Below are positions 18,171-26,032 of a stretch of 64,000 bases of DNA, in pieces. The stretch comes from Pseudomonas ceruminis (GTDB lineage Bacteria; Pseudomonadota; Gammaproteobacteria; Pseudomonadales; Pseudomonadaceae), in assembly GCF_021602025.1 (NCBI RefSeq), contig NZ_BQHW01000003.1, positions 62,001 through 126,000 of the forward strand, written 5' to 3'. Below the pieces are notes generated by a model. It saw nothing but the letters and a program-made list of their open reading frames with translations, did not search any database and was not told where the DNA came from. Within the stretch, counting starts at the first letter, position 1, and every line of letters begins with the position of its first letter. Made by a program: the position numbers and the translations under genes.

Positions 18171-19356
18171 ATGCTCTCCGTCCTAAAGAACCGCACCTAC
18201 CGCCACCTGTTCACCGCGCAGGTGATCGCACTCGTCGGCACAGGCCTTCGCCGACCAGTTCCCGCGACGGTCATTACTCGTAGCGCTGGACCTGGTACGA
18301 GCGGTTGTCGCGATCTGTTTGCCATTTGTCACCGAGGTCTGGCAGATCTATCTGCTGATCTTTGTCCTGCAAGCGGCATCCGCCGGCTTCACGCCGACTT
18401 TCCAAGCCACTATCCCGGACATCCTTCCCGATGAAGAGGACTACACGAAGGCGCTGTCGCTGTCCCGGCTGGCCTATGACCTGGAAAGCCTGATTTCCCC
18501 GATGCTGGCTGCTGCGCTGCTGACCGTCATCAGCTTTCACAACCTGTTCGCGGGAACAGTGCTCGGTTTCCTCGTTTCAGCCGCGCTCGTGGTCAGCGTG
18601 CGGTTGCCCACAACTATTCCCGGACCGCGCCGCGGCATTTGGGATCGCACGACCCGCGGCACACGCATCTATCTCGCTACGCCACGCCTGCGGGGCCTGC
18701 TGGCGATCAGCTTGGCCGTCTCGGCGGCGGGCGCCATGGTGATCGTGAACACGGTGGTTCTCGTGAAGGCGCGCTTTGGCCTAGGCGAGGTCGAAGTGGC
18801 GTCGGCACTGGCGGCATTCGGAGGCGGTTCGATGGTGGCAGCCTTCGTTCTGCCATCCTTACTGGAAAAGGTGGCCGACCGAACCGCGATGCTCACCGGC
18901 GCTACCGTACTGGTCGTGGGCACGGGGATCGGCGCACTGCTGCCGAGCTATGCATTGTTGCTGCCGCTGTGGTTGATCATCGGCTTTGGCTACAGCGTGG
19001 CGCAAACGCCATCCGGCCGTCTTCTGCGCCGCTCGGCCCATGCCGAGGACCGTCCTGCGATCTTCGCGGCACACTTCGCGCTGTCGCACGCCTGTTGGCT
19101 CATCTGCTACCCACTTGCCGGCCGCTTCGGCGCGGTCATGGGCTTGCCATCGACCTTCATTGTCATGTCCCTGGTCGGCTTGGCCGGCGTGGCGCTGACG
19201 CTCTGGCTGTGGCCGGCCAGCGACCCTTCTGACGTGGCGCATGACCACCCCAGCTTGCCGCCGGATCACCCTCATTTACGCACACACGCAGACCAAGGCA
19301 GGCACCATCACCAGCTGATTCTGGATGACCTGCACCGTATCTGGCCGAAAGGATAG
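18171..19356 (+). pseudogene. NreB-like MFS metal exporter with internal deletion
   Basis: The first 25 codons ('MLSVLKNRTYRHLFTAQVIALVGTG') read in one frame; from about 18244 the homologous protein continues in the +1 frame ('AFADQFPRRSLLVALDLVRA', then 'LPFVTEVWQIYLLIF'). The TM1-TM2 segment normally between them, roughly 40-45 residues, is missing, so a deletion at about 18243-18246 removed it and shifted the frame. The remaining 345-residue frame keeps about ten TMs and the His-rich C-terminus ('HDHPSLPPDHPHLRTHADQG', 'HHHQ') of nickel exporters such as NreB. It starts 9 bp after the InrS-like sensor. An internal start (ATG 18319) could make a truncated product, but transport is unlikely. 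Confidence 0.8.
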
Positions 19357-19428
19357 GCACATTTTCTCGTTGCGGCATCACAACGCATGGCTTCGGAGGC
19401 TGAGAAGGGTGAGCCAAAATATATCAAA

Positions 19429-19442
19429 TGAACACATATTCA
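19429..19442 (+). promoter_or_regulatory. SmtB/CzrA-type operator before czcD
   Basis: TGAA-CACATA-TTCA, the canonical 14-bp ArsR/SmtB core, placed where a -35 would be and followed about 19 bp later by TATATT. It lies 47 bp before the czcD ATG. Repression by one of the two ArsR proteins encoded in this window is the natural reading. Confidence 0.75.
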
Positions 19443-19489
19443 TGTGTTATATTTCACCATAGTCAAACACTCAACCAGCAGAGGCGCCC

Positions 19490-20518
19490 ATGTCCCAATC
19501 CAATGCACATGATCATGGTCACGACCATGATCACGACCACACCCCCACAGTGACCAGCGCCAACGAGCGCAAGGTTCTGGTTTCCTTCTTCCTGATCTTC
19601 GGCTTCATGCTCGTGGAAGCTGTCGGCGGCGTGCTGTCGGGCTCGCTAGCCCTACTTGCCGATGCTGGCCACATGCTGACCGACGCCGTGGCACTTGCCC
19701 TGGCTTACGCTGCCTTCCGATTCGGTCGCCGCGCAGCCGACAGCAAACGCACATTCGGTTACCTGCGCTTCGAGGTCATCGCCGGCTTCCTGAACGCCGT
19801 GACCCTGTTCGCGATCGTCGCATGGATCGCCTACGAGGCGTGGGAGCGGCTGCAGGCGCCGCCCGTCATCCTCGCCGGCCCGATGATGATCGTCGCCGTG
19901 CTCGGCTTACTGATCAACGTCCTCGTGCTGTGGATCATGACCCGCGGCGAAACCGATCACGTCAATGTGAAAGGTGCCATCCTCCACGTGATGGGTGACC
20001 TGCTCGGCTCTGTCGGCGCCATCGTTGCAGCGATCGTCATCTACTTCACCGGCTGGACTCCGATCGACCCCATCCTGTCGGTTCTAGTAGCGGCGTTGAT
20101 TCTGCGCAGCGCCTGGAAGCTCCTGGCCAAGTCGATCCATATCCTGTTGGAGGGTGCGCCAGAGGACGCTTCGCCGGAAAAGGTGGAACAAGGCCTGATG
20201 AGCACTGTGCCCGGCCTGGCGGCTGTCAGCCATGTTCACGTGTGGCAACTCACTTCCGGTCGCACGATGGCCACGCTACACGTTCGACCCAACGTGGACG
20301 AGGAGGCGCGAGCTGTGGTCAAGCGCGTCGAGGCGGTGCTGCGAGAGCAGTTCAGCATCGAACACGCCACAGTCGGAATCGACTGGAACTCGGAGGCTGA
20401 CGAGAACATCTGCAGCCTGCAACCCACGACAGGCCGTCAGGACCACAGCGGCCACGACCACAGTGAGCACAATCATGACCATGACCATGACCACTCCGCT
20501 CCCGGTCACAAGCATTGA
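19490..20518 (+). CDS. czcD: CzcD-type cation diffusion facilitator
   Basis: A 342-residue Zn/Co/Cd-proton antiporter of the inner membrane with six TMs. The two His/Asp metal half-sites of CDF proteins are present: 'ADAGHMLTDAVAL' in TM2 and 'LHVMGDLLGS' in TM5. A cytoplasmic ferredoxin-like domain follows ('VSHVHVWQLTSG'). Both termini are His/Asp-rich ('HDHGHDHDHDH' and 'HSEHNHDHDHDH'), more than in most CzcD proteins. An SmtB-type operator is just upstream, and an arsR gene follows 43 bp downstream, so czcD-arsR is probably a zinc-responsive operon. Confidence 0.95.
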   Translation: MSQSNAHDHGHDHDHDHTPTVTSANERKVLVSFFLIFGFMLVEAVGGVLSGSLALLADAGHMLTDAVALALAYAAFRFGRRAADSKRTFGYLRFEVIAGFLNAVTLFAIVAWIAYEAWERLQAPPVILAGPMMIVAVLGLLINVLVLWIMTRGETDHVNVKGAILHVMGDLLGSVGAIVAAIVIYFTGWTPIDPILSVLVAALILRSAWKLLAKSIHILLEGAPEDASPEKVEQGLMSTVPGLAAVSHVHVWQLTSGRTMATLHVRPNVDEEARAVVKRVEAVLREQFSIEHATVGIDWNSEADENICSLQPTTGRQDHSGHDHSEHNHDHDHDHSAPGHKH

Positions 20519-20561
20519 GGCCGTGCTAGACGGTTCGCAGTTCACTTGAGGGTTTGAATCC

Positions 20562-20939
20562 ATGACATCCCGCAAAACCACCAGCGCCGCTATTGTGCAA
20601 TGTTCGACCTCTAACCACGGCACGACCACTGATGTCCTCGCACTATCGCAAAGTGACGTCGCTGTTCTGGCAGAGACCTTCCGCCTGCTGGGCGACCAAT
20701 CGCGATTGAAAATCCTGTTGCTGTGCATGCGCGGATCGGTCGCAGTGGGCGACATTGCTGGCTCGCTAGACCTGTCGCAGTCCTTGGTCAGCCATCACCT
20801 GCGCCTGTTGCGCGGCGCGCGCCTCGTGCGCGGCGAGCGCCAAGCCAAGCACATCTTCTACGGCATTGCCGACCAGCACGTCAGCCAGGTACTCCAGGAC
20901 ATGGCGGTTCACATTTCGGAGGACAGACACGACGATTGA
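20562..20939 (+). CDS. ArsR/SmtB-family metal sensor, second copy
   Basis: A 125-residue paralogue of the protein at 8984-9340. It has the same winged-helix core ('AETFRLLGDQSRLKIL', 'DLSQSLVSHHLRLLRGARLV') and the same alpha5 site D-X-H-X10-H-X2-E ('DQHVSQVLQDMAVHISED'). The N-terminal 30 residues differ and include a Cys ('AAIVQCSTSN'). GAGG precedes the ATG. Zn(II)/Co(II)/Cd(II)-relieved repression of czcD and itself is expected. A strong terminator follows. Confidence 0.88.
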   Translation: MTSRKTTSAAIVQCSTSNHGTTTDVLALSQSDVAVLAETFRLLGDQSRLKILLLCMRGSVAVGDIAGSLDLSQSLVSHHLRLLRGARLVRGERQAKHIFYGIADQHVSQVLQDMAVHISEDRHDD

Positions 20940-20961
20940 CTGAACATGTGAGTGCGCGCCG

Positions 20962-20991
20962 GCCTACTCCTTCAAGGGGTAGGCTTTTTTT
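20962..20991 (+). terminator. Rho-independent terminator after czcD-arsR
   Basis: GCCTACTCC, loop TTCAA, GGGGTAGGC (9 pairs including one G-U) and then seven T residues, 23 bp past the arsR stop. It separates the czcD-arsR operon from the next transcription unit. Confidence 0.9.
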
Positions 20992-21076
20992 GGCTATCAA
21001 TCTAGAGAGACACCGGCGCGCCTTGCTGAATGCCTAGAAGACCCCACAAGCAAAAAGCACTCTAAAAATAAACACT

Positions 21077-21090
21077 TGAACATATCTTCA
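21077..21090 (+). promoter_or_regulatory. SmtB/CzrA-type operator before the three-repeat protein
   Basis: TGAA-CATATC-TTCA overlapping a -35 (TTGAAC, 21076-21081), followed after 16 bp by -10 TATTAT (21098-21103). The repressor would cover the RNA polymerase site, so the downstream gene should be metal-induced. Confidence 0.75.
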
Positions 21091-21170
21091 TGTGTGTTAT
21101 TATTTGTCTACGGGGTATCCGAAAGGCGTAAGGACCACGCCATTATTTTTAACGTCAAGGAGTATTGACC

Positions 21171-21740
21171 ATGTCCAAGAAAATTCGCTTTGCTGTTCTG
21201 CTTTCCGCACTTTTTGCTGCTGGAGCAAACGCTCAACCGTTCGCCGCAGATATGACACGGCAACAGGTCCAAGAAAATCTGACTGCTTGGAGGCAATCTG
21301 GGCTGGAAGCGTTGTCTCGCGGCGAAAGCGGCCCGGATACGTCCAGCCCTCAATACCAGGCTGCCTTTCAGCGCTACTTGCAATTGACCCAAGGTGATAT
21401 GTATCAGGCGCCCTCAGCAGGAAAGACTCGTGCTGAAGTGATGGCTGATTTGGAACTGTGGAAAATCTCCGGCATGCACGCGCTCACCTCGCGCGGAATC
21501 ACCACCGCTTCGCACACCCAAGCCTACCAACAAGCCTACGAGAGCTACCTCCAGCTCAAGCTGGGTGCGGCTTACAAGGCTCCGGTGGCATTGACTCGTG
21601 CTCAAGTAAAGAGTGATTTGGCAGATTGGCAGGTTGCGGGAATGGCTGGATTCTGGGCTGGTGAGCAGACGCCTGATACCTATAGTGATGCCTACCGCAC
21701 CGCATTTGAAACCTACCAGATGCTGCGCAACAAAAAATGA
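21171..21740 (+). CDS. Secreted protein of three ~50-residue repeats
   Basis: A 189-residue exported protein. A signal peptide (ends 'AGANA') is followed by three tandem repeats starting 'TRQQVQENLTAWRQSGLEAL', 'TRAEVMADLELWKISGMHAL' and 'TRAQVKSDLADWQVAGMAGF'. Each has the order T-R-x-x-V-x-x-D/N-L-x-x-W, G-(M/L), then a Tyr-rich 'Y..A...YLQL' helix. It resembles the DUF4148 class of short periplasmic proteins; no catalytic residues or Cys are visible. Start ATG 21171 has AAGGAG; an in-frame TTG at 21165 is less likely. The SmtB-type promoter upstream implies induction by Zn/Cd/Co. Function unknown. Confidence 0.8.
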   Translation: MSKKIRFAVLLSALFAAGANAQPFAADMTRQQVQENLTAWRQSGLEALSRGESGPDTSSPQYQAAFQRYLQLTQGDMYQAPSAGKTRAEVMADLELWKISGMHALTSRGITTASHTQAYQQAYESYLQLKLGAAYKAPVALTRAQVKSDLADWQVAGMAGFWAGEQTPDTYSDAYRTAFETYQMLRNKK

Positions 21741-21817
21741 CTTAATGGCAGCAGCATAAAGCAGCGGTCGGATGGTTCAGCCAGAAAGAGATTCTTTCTT
21801 TTTTTTGAATAAACATA

Positions 21818-21831
21818 CAAACAAGTGTTCA
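21818..21831 (+). promoter_or_regulatory. Degenerate SmtB-type operator before cadA
   Basis: CAAA-CAAGTG-TTCA within a larger inverted repeat (ACAAACAA, 8 bp, TTGTTTGT; 21817-21840), followed by TATAAC beginning at 21840. The layout copies the strong operators at 19429, 21077 and 31206, but one half-site is altered. Confidence 0.4.
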
Positions 21832-21906
21832 TTTGTTTGTATAACATTCCGATCGCTGATTTGTGCGTCCTGCCACGGCGATTACTCAGAGAACCAGGAG
21901 ATTGAT

Positions 21907-24615
21907 ATGTCTTTGGAAACAAAGGACGGCACAGGAGCGCAGGACGAACAACTGGGCTTTCGGGTCGAAGGTATGGATTGCGCCAGTTGCGTCGGCAAGA
22001 TTGAAACAGCGCTTGGTCGAATTGATGGCGTATCAAATGTACAGGTTAATTTTACAAATGAGACGCTGACGTTGACGCGCAGCACAAGTAGCCGAAATAC
22101 TGCACGCGACATTGCCAAGAAAATCCGGTCCCTGGGCTTCGACGTGCAGGCACTGCCCGCGTCCGAAATGTCCGCAGCACCTGCACCGCGCCATGCGGCC
22201 CACGCGCATGACCACGCCGGCTGCGGCGGCCACCATGACCATGGGCATGCCCACGACCACGGGCACGATCATTCGCACGGCAAAGCGTGCGGTGATGACC
22301 ATGGGCATGCCCATGGTCACGGCCATGCCCATGACCACGGTCACGATCACGGGGCCTGCAGTGGGCATGACCATGCGCCGGCCTCTGCCTCCCGTGGAGC
22401 ACCCAGCACGCCCCCCAACGTGTCCATGCGCGTCGAGGGCATGGACTGCGCCAGTTGCGTCGGCAAGATCGAAACGGCCCTCGCTCGCATGGATGGCGTG
22501 TCCGATGCCCGCATCAACTTCACCGCAGAAACGCTGGAATTGACGCTCGCGTCTGGCGGCCCCACGCAGCTCGGCCACATCGAGAAGACCATCAAGAGCC
22601 TGGGCTTCGGCGTCTCCGACGTGCGCCGCCATGATGGCTCAGCACCCGCGGCCCCAGCAGCAGCATCGACGGCGCGCCATCAGCGCTGGTGGCAGACGAA
22701 GAAAGGCAGGCACGTGCTGGGCCTGGGCGGCCTGATGGGCTCGGCCTACGCGATCGCGCAGTTCGTTCCTGGCTACGCTGAATGGATCTTCGCCGCTGCG
22801 GTGATCGCGGGCGTGCTGCCGTTCGCTCGCAAAGCCTTCGCGCTGGCTGTGTCAGGCTCGCCGTTCTCTATCGAAACGCTGATGGTCGTCGCCTCGCTGG
22901 GCGCGCTCGTGATAGGCGAGGCCGAGGAAGCTGCTGCCGTGGTGTTCCTGTTCGCGATCGGCGAGCTGCTGGAAAGCGTGGCCGCCGGCCGCGCGCGCGC
23001 CGGCATCAAGGCGCTGGCCTCCCTGGTGCCTAAGACGGCGGTACTGCTCGATGCCGCGGGCGGGCAGCGCGAAGTGCCCGCCGCTTCCCTGCGCGTGAGC
23101 GACCGCGTGCTGGTGCGCCCTGGTGACCGGGTGCCTGCGGACGGCAAGATCCTCCGCGGTGAAAGCAGCCTGGACGAGTCGCCTATCACCGGCGAGTCCG
23201 TACCGCGTCAAAAGGCTATCGGTGCCGACGTGTTCGCCGGCTCCATCAACGTCGATGGCGTGCTCGAAGTACAAGTCGAGAAGACGGCATCGGACAACAC
23301 CATTTCTCGCATCATCCAACTGGTGGAGCAGGCGCAGTCCTCCAAGGCGCCCACGGCTCGCTTCATCGAAAAGTTCAGCCGCTACTACACCCCTGCCGTC
23401 ATGGCCATCGCGGCGTTGATCGTGGTGGTTCCGCCACTTGCCATGGGTGGCGACTGGGGTACCTGGCTGTACCGCGGCCTCGCACTGCTGTTGATTGCCT
23501 GCCCATGTGCGCTGGTGCTCTCCACACCGGCGGCCATCGCCTCGGGCCTTGCGGTGGCCACACGACGGGGCCTGCTGATCAAGGGTGGCAACGCGTTGGA
23601 AACCATCGGCCGCGTGCGCGCAATTGCCTTCGACAAGACTGGCACGCTGACCGAGGGCAAGCCGCGCATCACCGAGGTCCTGCCCTTCGGGCTGTTCAAG
23701 CATCAACAGGTCCTTGCGCTTGCCGCCGCTGTCGAGTCCGGCTCAAACCATCCCTTGGCGAAGGCCATTGTCGCCCATGCCAAGAGCCTGGACGTGGCGA
23801 TTCCCCAGGCCACGGGCGCATCGGCCATTGCCGGCAAGGCGGTGCGCGCCACCGTGAACGGCAGTGCGCTCGCTGTCGGATCGCCCGCCCATGCGGAACA
23901 GACGGCCACGCTGACAGCCGCGCACCGCAGGGAAATCGACAAGCTGGAGGATGGCGGCAAGACCGTGGTGGTCCTGTTCGACGAAGCCAGCAAGAACGTT
24001 CTGGGCCTGCTGGCCCTGCGCGACGAGCCCCGCCGCGACGCGCGCGAAGGCGTGGCCCAGCTCAACGCCATGGGCGTGCGCTCGGTCATGCTGACCGGCG
24101 ACAACCGCCGCACCGCGCAGGCGATCGCCGGCAAGCTGGGCATCGAGTGGGAGGCCGAGCTGCTGCCGCAGGACAAGCTGCGCTTGGTCAACGAGATGAA
24201 GCGTGATGCCAAGGTGGCGATGGTCGGCGACGGCATCAACGACGCGCCGGCCTTGGCGACCGCCGACGTGGGTATCGCCATGGGCGGCGGCACGGACGTG
24301 GCGCTGGAAACCGCCGATGCCGCGCTGCTCAAGAGCCGCGTCACGGACGTGGCCCACCTGGTGGCCCTGTCGCGGGCGACGATGGCCAACATCCACCAAA
24401 ACGTCGTATTCGCCATTGGCCTCAAGGGCTTGTTCCTGGTCACCACCGTGTTGGGTATCACCGGCTTGTGGGTTGCCGTGCTGGCCGACACCGGCGCCAC
24501 GGCCCTGGTCACGCTGAACGCACTGCGCCTGCTGCGCTTCAAGGGCGCGCCGGAGGCCAACCACGGCGACGACGCCGGGCGTCCCACCACCTTGCCCGTG
24601 CCGTCTGCCCGCTGA
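21907..24615 (+). CDS. cadA: CadA/ZntA-type Zn/Cd/Pb P1B-2 ATPase
   Basis: A 902-residue inner-membrane exporter. Two HMA domains have 'MDCASC' (Cys25/28 and Cys181/184), separated by a very His/Asp-rich linker of about 90 residues ('HDHGCGGHHDHGHAHD'-like repeats). The membrane site is Cys532-Pro-Cys534, phosphorylation is at Asp576 in 'DKTGTLTEG', and TM7-TM8 carry Lys ('GLKGLF') and 'ADTGATALVT', the P1B-2 pattern for Zn(II)/Cd(II)/Pb(II). ATG 21907 has AGGAG; the longer frame from 21772 runs through the promoter. A degenerate ArsR operator lies upstream. Confidence 0.93.
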   Translation: MSLETKDGTGAQDEQLGFRVEGMDCASCVGKIETALGRIDGVSNVQVNFTNETLTLTRSTSSRNTARDIAKKIRSLGFDVQALPASEMSAAPAPRHAAHAHDHAGCGGHHDHGHAHDHGHDHSHGKACGDDHGHAHGHGHAHDHGHDHGACSGHDHAPASASRGAPSTPPNVSMRVEGMDCASCVGKIETALARMDGVSDARINFTAETLELTLASGGPTQLGHIEKTIKSLGFGVSDVRRHDGSAPAAPAAASTARHQRWWQTKKGRHVLGLGGLMGSAYAIAQFVPGYAEWIFAAAVIAGVLPFARKAFALAVSGSPFSIETLMVVASLGALVIGEAEEAAAVVFLFAIGELLESVAAGRARAGIKALASLVPKTAVLLDAAGGQREVPAASLRVSDRVLVRPGDRVPADGKILRGESSLDESPITGESVPRQKAIGADVFAGSINVDGVLEVQVEKTASDNTISRIIQLVEQAQSSKAPTARFIEKFSRYYTPAVMAIAALIVVVPPLAMGGDWGTWLYRGLALLLIACPCALVLSTPAAIASGLAVATRRGLLIKGGNALETIGRVRAIAFDKTGTLTEGKPRITEVLPFGLFKHQQVLALAAAVESGSNHPLAKAIVAHAKSLDVAIPQATGASAIAGKAVRATVNGSALAVGSPAHAEQTATLTAAHRREIDKLEDGGKTVVVLFDEASKNVLGLLALRDEPRRDAREGVAQLNAMGVRSVMLTGDNRRTAQAIAGKLGIEWEAELLPQDKLRLVNEMKRDAKVAMVGDGINDAPALATADVGIAMGGGTDVALETADAALLKSRVTDVAHLVALSRATMANIHQNVVFAIGLKGLFLVTTVLGITGLWVAVLADTGATALVTLNALRLLRFKGAPEANHGDDAGRPTTLPVPSAR

Positions 24616-24726
24616 GGCAACAAGAGGGCTTGACCTTGCCGTCGTTGTAACGCCTAGCCTCCACACAAATGTCTGCAGAGCGCTTCGGAAGGGCCGGAGT
24701 CCTGCATCCAAGAAAGGGTCACTTCC

Positions 24727-26032
24727 ATGCGTAAAAAAATCAGAATCATTGTGGTGGCAGGCGTCATCGCAGCCGTCGGGGGGATAGCGATCGCTGCCCG
24801 CGACGCCAAGGACGAGGGCAAGGCCGCGGCGCCCCCGGCGGGCGCGCCGATGGCGCCGCAGGTGCCCGTGGCCGAGGTCATTACCCGCACGGTCGCGCCA
24901 TCGGCCGAGTACACCGGCTTCCTGGCCGCGCCCAAGACCGTCGAGCTGCGCTCGCGGGTCGGCGGCGCCGTCGATGCGGTGAGCGTTCCCGAAGGTAGCC
25001 TCGTGCGCAAGGGCCAACTGCTGTTCCAGATCGACCCGAGGCCGTTCCAGGTTGCGCTCGACACGGCCGTGGCGCAACTGCGTCAGGCCGAGGTGCTGGC
25101 CAGCCAGGCCCAGGCCGACTTTGACCGCGCCGAGCGCCTGGTGGCGACCGGCGCCGTCGCGCGCAAGACCTATGACGATGCCGCCTCCGCACGCAACGCG
25201 CGCCAGGCTCAGGTGCAGGCGGCTAAGGCCGCCGTTGCTGCGGCTCAGCTGGACCTGTCCTACGCCCGCGTCACTGCGCCCATCGCCGGGCGCGTCGACC
25301 GCGTGCTCGTGACCGAGGGCAACTTGGTCAGCGGTGGCGGCGCCGGCGCGGCCACGCTGCTGACCACGATCGTATCCATCGACCCGTTGCACGTGTACTT
25401 CGACATTGATGAGGCCACCTATCTCAACGTCGTCAGCCGCTCGCGGCCCGCTGCGGGCGCCGGTAGCAAGGCTTCGCTGCCCGTGCAGGTCGGGCTGACC
25501 ACGGACAAGGGTTTCCCGCACAAGGGCGCGCTTGACTTCGTCGGCAACACCATTGACCGAAGCACCGGCACGATCCGCGCGCGCCGTTGTGCCCAACCCG
25601 GATGGGCGCATGGCACCCGGCATGTTCGCCCGGGCCAAGCTGTCCACCGGCGCGGCGCGCGAGGCCGTCCTGATCGACGATCAGGCCGTGGGCACCGACC
25701 AAGGGCGCAACTACGTGCTGGTTGTGGGCGAGAACAACCAGGCCCAGTACCGGCCCATCGAACTGGGGCCGGTGGTGGACGGGCTGCGCGTCATCAACGG
25801 CGGCCTGCAGGCCGGTGAGAAGATCATCATCAAGGGCCTCGTGCGCCCCGGCATGGCGGTCACGCCGCGCATGGTGCCCATGCAGGCGCCCGCGGCACCG
25901 GCCGCCGGCGCGGCCGGCGCGACCAAGGCTGCGGCAAACGCTCCGGCTCCCGCTGCGGCGCCTGCCAAGGCCGGTGGCGCGGACCCCGCCAAGGCTGACG
26001 GCGCGGCCGGCTCGGCGGAGGCCCGCAAATGA
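24727..26032 (+). pseudogene. HAE-RND periplasmic adaptor (MexE-like) with frameshift
   Basis: A MexE/AcrA-type adaptor: signal-anchor, lipoyl half-motifs, alpha-hairpin ('AQADFDRAERLVATGAVARK') and beta-barrel. The frame from 24727 is right to about 25584 ('NTIDRSTGTIRAR'), after which homologous sequence ('AVVPNPDGRMAPGMFARAKL') continues in the +1 frame to 26032. The break falls in a CGCGCGCG run (25576-25584), consistent with loss of one CG dinucleotide. Without the shift the protein would be about 435 residues. As written it loses its last ~150 residues, including the membrane-proximal domain. It may be a sequencing error or a true or slippage-prone mutation. The stop overlaps the pump start by 4 bp. 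Confidence 0.8.

Noticed and set aside
22195-22390. Short repeated DNA that could pass for a CRISPR-like array
   Set aside because: The repeats are in-frame codons for His, Asp and Gly within CadA, of irregular length and without spacers.
23743-25647. A 634-codon minus-strand frame across cadA and the adaptor
   Set aside because: It crosses two plus-strand genes and their intergenic region, has no ribosome site or domain, and shows the typical antisense composition.
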